Assembly (NCBI RefSeq): GCF_002803155.1
Contig: NZ_NNBP01000012.1
Location: 1 to 64,000 of the forward strand
Length of the DNA: 64,000 bases
Reading direction: 5' to 3'
From: Streptomyces sp. CB02959
Lineage (GTDB): Bacteria > Actinomycetota > Actinomycetes > Streptomycetales > Streptomycetaceae
In this document: in pieces, positions 58,154 through 64,000 of the stretch
Position numbering within the stretch: position 1 is the stretch's first letter
Layout: each line of letters begins with the position of its first letter
Made by a program: the position numbers and the translations under genes
Notes under the pieces: model-generated
What the model was told of the DNA's origin: nothing
The model's database searches: none
The model's input: the letters and a program-made list of their open reading frames with translations, nothing else

Positions 58154-61100
58154 GTGCGGGTCCGGGGCGGATGGGGCGGAAGAACCGATACGGGCAGGGG
58201 CGGCAGCCGTGCGCGGGTGGCGGGGACCACCGCGCTGGCCGCCGCCGTCATAGGAGGTCTGCTCGGCGGCGTACCGGCCGCCCAGGCGGCCCCGGCCGGC
58301 CCCGCCGCCGGCACCCCCGACCAGCCCGGCCGCCCCACCGACGCCGGCGTACCGCCCGCGGTCTGGCCGCGCCCGCAGTCGATGCGGCAGCTCGGCGCGG
58401 CGGTCCCGCTCGGCCCGACGGCGGTGCTGGTGGCCGCGCCGGACACCGACCCGTACGCCCTCGACGTGCTGCGCGGGCTGCTGCGGGACGCCGGGGTGCG
58501 CACCGTCCGGCAGGCCGCGCCCGGCGACCGGCTGCCCGCGGGCGGGCCCGTGCTGCTGGCCGGCGGCGCGCCCGCGGACGACGCCCTGCGGGCGCTGCGG
58601 GTGCCGCCCCGCGGCGACCTGCCGTCCGGCGGCTACCGGCTGGCCGTGGGCCAGGTCGCCGGCCGGGACACCGTCGCACTGGACGGCGTCGGCCCGGACG
58701 GCCTCTTCCACGCCGCGCAGACCCTGCGCCAGCTGGTCACCGACGGCCCGGACGGCGGGCGGCAGGTGGCCTCGGTGACCGTCCGGGACTGGCCCGCCAC
58801 CGGCGTCCGCGGCACCACCGAGGGCTTCTACGGACAGCCGTGGAGCCGGCCGCAGCGGCTGGCCCAACTGGACTTCATGGGCCGCACCAAGCAGAACCAG
58901 TACCTCTACGCCCCCGGCGACGACCCCTACCGGCAGGCGCGGTGGCGCGACCCGTACCCGGCCGCGCAGCGCGCCGACTTCCGGGCGCTGGCCGAGCGGG
59001 CCCGCGCCAACCACGTCACGCTCGGCTGGGCGGTGGCCCCCGGCCAGGCCATGTGCCTGTCCTCGGAGGACGACCTGCGGGCGCTGCGCCGCAAGGTGGA
59101 CGCGATGTGGGCGCTGGGGGTGCGGTCCTTCCAGCTCCAGTTCCAGGACGTCAGCTACAGCGAATGGCACTGCGGCGCCGACGAGGAGATCTTCGGGACC
59201 GGGCCGCAGGCCGCCGCCAAGGCCCAGGCGGGGGTCGCCAACGCGCTGGCCCGGCACCTCGCCGAGCGGCACCCCGGTGCCGCGCCGCTGTCCTTGATGC
59301 CGACCGAGTTCTACCAGGACGGCGCGACCGCCTACCGCAGCGCACTGGCGGCGGCGCTCAACGACCGCGTGGAGGTGGCCTGGACGGGCGTCGGCGTGGT
59401 CCCGCGGACCATCACCGGCGGCGAACTGTCCGCCGCCCGCGAGGCGTTCGGCCATCCGCTGGTCACCATGGACAACTACCCGGTCAACGACTACGCCCAG
59501 GACCGGATCTTCCTCGGCCCCTACACGGGCCGCGAGCCGGCCGTCGCCACCGGCTCGGCGGCGCTGCTCGCCAACGCCATGGAGCAGCCGCTGGCCTCCC
59601 GGATCCCGCTGTTCACCGCCGCCGACTACGCCTGGAACCCGCGCGACTACCGCCCCGCGCAGTCCTGGGAGGCCGCCATCGACGACCTCGCCGGCGGCGA
59701 CCCCAAGGCCCGCACGGCGCTCCGCACACTGGCCGGGAACGCCGCGTCGTCCCTGCTCGACCGCGAGGAGTCGAGGTACCTCCAGCCGCTCGTCGACCGC
59801 TTCTGGAAGGCCCGCGCGGCCGCCGTCGACAGCGGCCGGCCCGGCGCCGACCCGGAGTACGCCAAGGCCGCCCAGGCCCTGCGCTCCGCGTTCGGCACCA
59901 TGAGCCGCGCGCCCCGGGACCTGACCTCCGACCTGCGGGCCGAAGTCGGGCCGTGGGCCGAGCAGTTGGCCCGCTACGGGAACGCCGGGGCGCAGGCCGT
60001 GGACACCCTCCTGGCGCAGGCCCGGGACGACGGCGACGCGGCCTGGGCGGCGCAGCGCACCGTGCTGCGGTTGCGGACCGAGATCGGCCAGAGCCCGGTG
60101 ACGGTCGGCAAGGGCGTCCTGGGGCCGTTCCTGGACCGGGCGATGACCGAGGCGAACGCCTGGACGGGGACCCGCGGCGGCGCCCCGGCCCCGGACCGCG
60201 GCGACGGCCGGACGTCGCTGACCGTGCCGTTCCCCCGGGTACGGCCGCTGGCCGCGGTCACCGCGCTCACCGGGCCGGGTCCGACGGCCGGCGCGGTCTC
60301 CCTGGAGGCGCATGTGCCGGGGGCCGGCTGGCAGCGCCTGGGACCGCTGTCCGCGACCGGCTGGACGGAGGTCCGCACACCCGGGCTGCGCGCCGACGCG
60401 CTCCGCCTGATCTGGGACGACGACACCCCGGCACCGTCCGTGCAGGCACTCACCCCGTGGTACGACGACGGCCCGCGGGCCGGCCTTTCACTGTCCCGCA
60501 CCGCGACCGACGCCCAGACCGGCGGCCGGACCACGGTGCAGGCCCTGCTCTCCTCCCGCCGCCCCGACGACGTGCAAGGCCCGCTGACGGTCACCGCGCC
60601 CAAGGGCTTCACCGTCCACGCGCCCCGGGACGCGACCGCCCCGCGCGGCGGCACCGCGCTGGTCCCGCTGGGCGTGGACATCCCCAAGGACACGCCCTCC
60701 GGGACGTACCGGGTCACCGTCGCCTTCGCCGGCCAGGAGCAGCAGCTGACCCTCCGGGTCTTCCCGCCCACCGGCGGCCCCGACCTGGCGCGCGGCGCGG
60801 ACGCCACCTCCTCCGGCGACGAGACGGACGAATTCCCGGCGTCCGCGGCCACCGACGGCGACCCCAGGACCCGCTGGTCCTCCCCCGCCGAGGACAACTC
60901 CTGGTTGCAGTTCACGCTGCCCGAACCGACCCGGCTGGGACTGGTCGTCCTGCACTGGCAGGACGCCTACGCCGCCGCCTACCGCATCCAGGTCTCGGCC
61001 GACGGCCGCACCTGGCGCACCGCCGCCACCGTCCGCGACGGCAAGGGCGGTCGGGAGGCGATCCGGATGGACGCCAAGGACGCCCGCTACGTCCGCGTCC

Positions 61101-61174
61101 AGGGCGACAAGCGGGCGACGCGGTTCGGGTACTCGCTGTGGGGCGTCGAGGCGTACGCGGTGACCGGCGGGTGA
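58154..61174 (+). CDS. Secreted GH84 beta-N-acetylglucosaminidase-like protein
   Basis: A 1006-residue secreted protein. Signal peptide to about residue 45 (GGLLGGVPAAQA). A GH20b-like alpha/beta domain follows (about 60-215), then the GH84 barrel opening with GTTEGFYGQPWS at residue 220, a helical domain (about 520-700), a beta-sandwich, and a C-terminal F5/8-type (CBM32-like) domain (about 870-1000, ARGADATSSGDETDEF to YSLWGVEAY). GH84 enzymes use an Asp-Asp pair. Here the place reads QLQF-Q331-D332-V, so the first Asp is Gln. GTG at 58154 has GAGGAG 8 bases upstream. The earlier start is an unsupported extension. Confidence 0.9.
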   Translation: MRVRGGWGGRTDTGRGGSRARVAGTTALAAAVIGGLLGGVPAAQAAPAGPAAGTPDQPGRPTDAGVPPAVWPRPQSMRQLGAAVPLGPTAVLVAAPDTDPYALDVLRGLLRDAGVRTVRQAAPGDRLPAGGPVLLAGGAPADDALRALRVPPRGDLPSGGYRLAVGQVAGRDTVALDGVGPDGLFHAAQTLRQLVTDGPDGGRQVASVTVRDWPATGVRGTTEGFYGQPWSRPQRLAQLDFMGRTKQNQYLYAPGDDPYRQARWRDPYPAAQRADFRALAERARANHVTLGWAVAPGQAMCLSSEDDLRALRRKVDAMWALGVRSFQLQFQDVSYSEWHCGADEEIFGTGPQAAAKAQAGVANALARHLAERHPGAAPLSLMPTEFYQDGATAYRSALAAALNDRVEVAWTGVGVVPRTITGGELSAAREAFGHPLVTMDNYPVNDYAQDRIFLGPYTGREPAVATGSAALLANAMEQPLASRIPLFTAADYAWNPRDYRPAQSWEAAIDDLAGGDPKARTALRTLAGNAASSLLDREESRYLQPLVDRFWKARAAAVDSGRPGADPEYAKAAQALRSAFGTMSRAPRDLTSDLRAEVGPWAEQLARYGNAGAQAVDTLLAQARDDGDAAWAAQRTVLRLRTEIGQSPVTVGKGVLGPFLDRAMTEANAWTGTRGGAPAPDRGDGRTSLTVPFPRVRPLAAVTALTGPGPTAGAVSLEAHVPGAGWQRLGPLSATGWTEVRTPGLRADALRLIWDDDTPAPSVQALTPWYDDGPRAGLSLSRTATDAQTGGRTTVQALLSSRRPDDVQGPLTVTAPKGFTVHAPRDATAPRGGTALVPLGVDIPKDTPSGTYRVTVAFAGQEQQLTLRVFPPTGGPDLARGADATSSGDETDEFPASAATDGDPRTRWSSPAEDNSWLQFTLPEPTRLGLVVLHWQDAYAAAYRIQVSADGRTWRTAATVRDGKGGREAIRMDAKDARYVRVQGDKRATRFGYSLWGVEAYAVTGG

Positions 61175-61180
61175 GACGCC

Positions 61181-61210
61181 GTGGCGGGGGCTCCGAGGAG
61201 CCCCCGCCAC
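61181..61210. terminator. Terminator between GH84 and HNH genes
   Basis: A perfect 13-bp stem (61181-61193 with 61198-61210) and four-base loop between convergent genes. Confidence 0.8.
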
Positions 61211-61247
61211 ACCGCATCCGCCGTCTCACCGACGCAAAAACCCGGAT

Positions 61248-61784
61248 CTACGCCGATACGGCATCGATCCGGGCCAAGGCGTCATCCGCGCCGTACGGCT
61301 GCAAATAAGGCAGCCAGCGCGGGTCCCTATGCCCCGTGCCAATGATCCGCCAGGCCAATCCTGACGGTGGGGCGGGCTGATGGCGCAGCCGCCAACCGAT
61401 CTCGGCGACATGCCGGTCGGCCTTGACGTGGTTGCAGCGCCGGCAGGCGGCGACGACGTTCTCCCAGGTGTGCTGGCCGCCGCGGCTGCGCGGGATGACG
61501 TGGTCGACGCTGGTTGCGACGCCACCGCAGTACATGCAACGCCCGCCGTCCCGGGCGAACAGCGCCCGGCGGGTCAGCGGGACGGGCCCCCGAAAGGGCA
61601 CTCTCACAAAGCGCTTCAAGCGAACCACGCTCGGAGCCGGTATGACATGGGTCGCACTGTGCATCAGGGCGCCGGATTCCTCAAGGCTGACGGCCTTCTC
61701 ATTGAGGACGAGGATGAGCGCGCGGCGGAGCGGTACGACGCCGAGCGGCTCGTACGACGCGTTGAGGACCAGGACGTGCGGCAC
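61248..61784 (-). CDS. HNH endonuclease family protein
   Basis: A 178-residue protein with a C-terminal HNH/zinc-ribbon nuclease fold: CMYCGG, then VDHVIPRSRGGQHTWENVV (His-Asn), then CRRCNHVKADR, giving two C-x-x-C pairs and the DH...N...H pattern. The N-terminal 70 residues are those of the widely conserved actinobacterial HNH protein (PHVLVLNASYEPLGVVPLRR). It is a stand-alone chromosomal gene, not linked to a restriction system. The GTG at 61782-61784 has AAGGAGG five bases upstream, which decides the start over an ORF 41 codons longer. Confidence 0.93.
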   Translation of the reverse strand: MPHVLVLNASYEPLGVVPLRRALILVLNEKAVSLEESGALMHSATHVIPAPSVVRLKRFVRVPFRGPVPLTRRALFARDGGRCMYCGGVATSVDHVIPRSRGGQHTWENVVAACRRCNHVKADRHVAEIGWRLRHQPAPPSGLAWRIIGTGHRDPRWLPYLQPYGADDALARIDAVSA

Positions 61785-62073
61785 GGGTGCCTCCTTGTAC
61801 GCCGGCGGCGCGTGGCTCGCGCCGGGACGATCTCCCCACAGTGTCCCCCGGTGCCTGGTCGGAGCGCCACCATGACCGGGTAACGGGCCGGAGGTGTTTT
61901 CCACCACAGCGCCGCAGATCCCTCCAGATCCGGCTCATTCCGGCCTTCCCCGGACCTCCTTGATCGAACACAGGCGCGGTCCGCCCGCGTTGCCCCGTTA
62001 GTGTGGTAGATCTGCCCGGCTTCTCGGGCCCCTGAGCGGGCCGGGCGTGCTGTCCCTCACGGAAGGTTCCGCT

Positions 62074-63195
62074 GTGTACTGGTCCGCCCCGCCGGCCGCC
62101 GTCGCGCCGCTGCGCACCGCCGCGTCCGGCTCAACCGGCCCGACCTCCCTCGACGAGGCCACCCAGAAGGCCACCAACGCCGCCGGCTGGATACAGGCGA
62201 ACTGGGGGACGTGGCTCACGTCCGCCCTGCAGATCATCCTGATCCTCGTGATCGCGGTGGTCCTGCGGCACGTGATACGCCGCACCATCACCAGGCTCAT
62301 CGAGCGGATGAACCGCACCGCGGCCGCCGCCCAGGGCACCGCGCTGGGCGGGCTGCTGTCCCCCACGCTCGACTTCGCTCCCGAGGGAGGTGCCCCCTTC
62401 GCCGAACGGCGGCGGCAGCGCTCGGAGGCGATCGGCTCGGTGCTGCGCAGCGTCGCGTCGTTCGTGATCATGGGCACGGCCGCGCTGACCGTGCTGTCCG
62501 TGCTCCAGATCAACCTGGCGCCGCTGCTGGCCAGCGCGGGGGTGGCCGGTGTCGCGATCGGTTTCGGCGCCCGCAACCTCGTCACCGACTTCCTCTCCGG
62601 CGTCTTCATGATCCTGGAGGACCAGTACGGCGTCGGCGACGAGATCGACGCGGGCGTGGCCACCGGTACGGTCATCGAGGTCGGCCTGCGGGTCACCAAG
62701 CTGCGCGGCGCCAACGGCGCGATCTGGTACATCCGCAACGGCGAGGTCAAGCGGATCGGCAACCTCAGCCAGGGCTGGTCCACCGCCTCCGTCGACGTGC
62801 TGATAGCCGCGGACCAGGACCTGGAGCGGGCCCGCGCGGCGATCACCGACGCCGGCGAGGCGATGTCCAAGGCCGAGCCGTGGAACGAGCAGTTGTGGGA
62901 GCCGGTGGAGGTGCTGGGCCTGAGCGAGGTGTCGCTGGACACCGTCACGCTGGGCGTCTCGGCCAAGACCATGCCGGGCAAGGCCGGCGGCATCGAGCGG
63001 GAGCTGCGCTGGCGCATCAAGCAGGCGCTGGACGCGGCCGGCATACACCTCGCGCCGCGCCCGGTGCCCGAGGAGGAAGAGGAGGCGCCGGCCGACCCGT
63101 CCGCCGTCGTCGCCGCCCCCTCGGCGCTCAACAACCCGTCGTCGCCGCAGTCCCAGGCGACGACGCCGATCGCACCGCCGCAGCTGGGGAAGTAA
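62074..63195 (+). CDS. MscS family mechanosensitive channel
   Basis: A 373-residue small-conductance channel homologue. Membrane helices lie at about residues 48-68 and 125-145, and the pore-lining TM3 with beta domain is GVAIGFGARNLVTDFLSGVFMI (in part) followed by EDQYGVGDEI. A C-terminal alpha/beta domain and a Pro/Ala/Glu tail follow. GTG at 62074 (VYWSAPP) has GGAAGG 7 bases upstream, which is better than GTG 62047. Residues about 95-109 (SPTLDFAPEGGAPFA) come from a palindromic repeat element and look inserted between GTALGGLL and ERRRQRSEA. Confidence 0.93.
   Translation: MYWSAPPAAVAPLRTAASGSTGPTSLDEATQKATNAAGWIQANWGTWLTSALQIILILVIAVVLRHVIRRTITRLIERMNRTAAAAQGTALGGLLSPTLDFAPEGGAPFAERRRQRSEAIGSVLRSVASFVIMGTAALTVLSVLQINLAPLLASAGVAGVAIGFGARNLVTDFLSGVFMILEDQYGVGDEIDAGVATGTVIEVGLRVTKLRGANGAIWYIRNGEVKRIGNLSQGWSTASVDVLIAADQDLERARAAITDAGEAMSKAEPWNEQLWEPVEVLGLSEVSLDTVTLGVSAKTMPGKAGGIERELRWRIKQALDAAGIHLAPRPVPEEEEEAPADPSAVVAAPSALNNPSSPQSQATTPIAPPQLGK
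62356..62397. repeat. Interspersed palindromic repeat inside mscS gene
   Basis: A GC-rich imperfect palindrome with CCCCC runs at both ends and a CTCGACTTCG core. It aligns with the complement of the bioY element (36446-36486), sharing the C-runs, CTCGACT-y-CG and the G-run. It is in frame. Confidence 0.6.
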
Positions 63196-63216
63196 CTCCC
63201 GCACCGCACGGGCACC

Positions 63217-63248
63217 GAGGGGCATGTGACTGACGTCACATGCCCCTC
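63217..63248. terminator. Terminator of mscS gene with embedded Crp-like palindrome
   Basis: A perfect 14-bp stem (63217-63230 with 63235-63248), four-base loop, 22 bases past the stop. The centre, 63225-63240, is TGTGA-CTGACG-TCACA, a full match to the Crp consensus, and contains TGACGTCA. It may double as a protein site 88 bases upstream of the next gene. Confidence 0.75.
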
Positions 63249-63327
63249 TGTCATACGTACCGCGGTCCCGCTTCGTATCCGGGGTGTCGGCACCAACGAC
63301 ACCAACGACGGAGAAGGAGACTTCACC

Positions 63328-63672
63328 ATGAAGATCCGCAATCGCGTGGCCACGGGGGCCGTCGCTTCGGTTCTGATGCTCGGCAGCGCGGCGGCCCTGA
63401 CCGCCGCCGCCCCCGCGTCCGCGTCCGCCGCGACGCGACCGCAGATCAAGAACGACCTCACCTGCACCACCAACAGCGACGGCCGACGGGGCACCGCGGA
63501 CTGCACCAACAACACCAACCGCACCATCGGTTTCCGGGTGACCGTGGTCTGCGGCTGGTGGCCCGACCAGACCGGCCCCTGGCGGACCCTCAACCCGGGC
63601 GCCCGCGACCACTCCGAGGCCACCTGCGACGGCGGCACCGGCGTCGGCAGCGTCGGCTGGGAAGAGGGCTGA
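63328..63672 (+). CDS. Small secreted cysteine-containing protein (114 aa)
   Basis: A 114-residue protein with a clear signal peptide (MKIRNRVATGAVASVLMLGS to about residue 37, cleavage near ASASA-AT). The mature part of about 77 residues has four cysteines (LTCTT, ADCTN, VVCGWW, ATCDG) that could form two disulfides. Related small Streptomyces secreted proteins are of unknown function. The ATG at 63328 follows GAAGGAG by 8 bases. It is followed by a hairpin at 63707-63742. Confidence 0.85.
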   Translation: MKIRNRVATGAVASVLMLGSAAALTAAAPASASAATRPQIKNDLTCTTNSDGRRGTADCTNNTNRTIGFRVTVVCGWWPDQTGPWRTLNPGARDHSEATCDGGTGVGSVGWEEG

Positions 63673-64000
63673 GGCGGACCGGGGCCGCTGATTTCCTGAC
63701 CAGGACGGGCCGGCCGGTGACAGGCAAGGGGCCGGCCGGCCCACCCCCCTGACCGAGGGACCGCCGCCGCGACGGGGCGCGACAACGGGGGCACGAGCAC
63801 GGGGGACGCGGGGGATACCGGGGGGCGAGGGGGGGCACGGGGGATCACCGAGGGGCGTACCGGCCGACCACCGGGCGCCCCTCTCTCCGTGCGCTCCCCC
63901 GCCCGGTCGGAACGACAACCCTCGCCCGCACCATTGACGCGCACCTGAAGGGCGGCCTACCTTCCTTCCCAGTAATTGGAAGGTTTCCTAACAGACACCT
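63673..64000. other. 328-base right-end intergenic region
   Basis: No gene seen. It holds the terminator of the secreted protein gene, a G-rich stretch (63785-63840) with several GGGGG runs, and at the edge (63975-63994) an AT-richer sequence ATTGGAAGGTTTCCTAACAG, partly symmetric, that looks like a promoter or operator for a gene beyond the window. Confidence 0.6.
63707..63742 (+). terminator. Terminator of the small secreted protein gene
   Basis: An 11-bp stem (63707-63717 with 63732-63742) and a 14-base loop, 35 bases past the stop. Confidence 0.6.

Noticed and set aside
57847..61308. Very long open frames on both strands across the GH84 gene
   Set aside because: They are products of high GC at third positions. 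Only the frame from 58154 has a signal peptide, domain motifs and a ribosome site.
63785..63840. G-rich tract as a G-quadruplex switch
   Set aside because: G-runs are present but lie past a terminator with no gene in the window to regulate, and such tracts are common in DNA of this composition.

Overview
The window is a high-GC actinobacterial chromosome segment, almost certainly from a Streptomyces. Support: very GC-rich third codon positions, many GTG starts, AAGGAG-type ribosome sites, and a gene order (RNase E, rodA-pbp2-mreD-mreC-mreB, ndk, folC, valS, clpX, clpP2, clpP1, tig) that I recognise as the conserved core of Streptomyces chromosomes. I see no insertion sequence, phage gene, integrase or CRISPR array. 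This reads as core chromosome with small accessory insertions.

Bases 1-6940: the 5' end of an RNase E/G gene with a repetitive N-terminal extension, then a DUF2344 protein and a B12-type radical SAM protein that normally travel together, here separated by a GNAT acetyltransferase. A CYTH-CHAD protein and a small anti-sigma-like ATPase follow. Bases 6963-16038: the elongasome operon (mreB, mreC, mreD, pbp2, rodA, all on the minus strand, with GTGA stop/start overlaps at two junctions), then ndk and a DUF4233-folC pair. Bases 16141-19077: a second class B penicillin-binding protein and a divergent polytopic membrane protein, placed between folC and valS. Bases 19043-27486: valS, a membrane-anchored Pro/Gln-rich protein, and the protein quality-control block clpX-clpP2-clpP1-tig. 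tRNA-Pro(TGG) and tRNA-Gly(TCC) follow.

Bases 28078-41604 are more mixed: an ArsC/Spx-like protein, a small membrane protein, a KefB-type antiporter with no standard start codon at its ribosome site, a SpoIIE-type phosphatase, an Eis-like acetyltransferase, a Nei-type DNA glycosylase, RpiB, three paralogous amino-acid permeases with bioY between the first two, an iron superoxide dismutase behind a Nur (nickel) box, and a DsbA-like protein. Bases 41719-50046 hold two paralogous M1 aminopeptidases on either side of an AbiEi/nuclease-like protein, asd and a DUF1203 protein.

Bases 50269-54585 hold allantoicase, a LysR regulator and an EamA/DMT transporter. The allantoicase and transporter genes share a gap-free 70-bp upstream module, which points to a small regulon run by the LysR protein between them. 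A fatty acyl-ACP desaturase behind tandem TetR-like palindromes is next to them. Bases 54851-64000: a small membrane protein, malQ with a small repeat-rich protein upstream, a secreted GH84 protein with a changed active-site aspartate pair, an HNH nuclease, an MscS channel and a small secreted protein.

The least ordinary observations are the duplicated LysR-type promoter module, GC-rich palindromic repeats lying in frame inside bioY and the mscS gene, the probable AUC start, the three TTGAC repeats at exact 11-bp spacing, the GH84 Gln-Asp pair, and the conserved but uncharacterised RNase E / radical SAM / DUF2344 neighbourhood.
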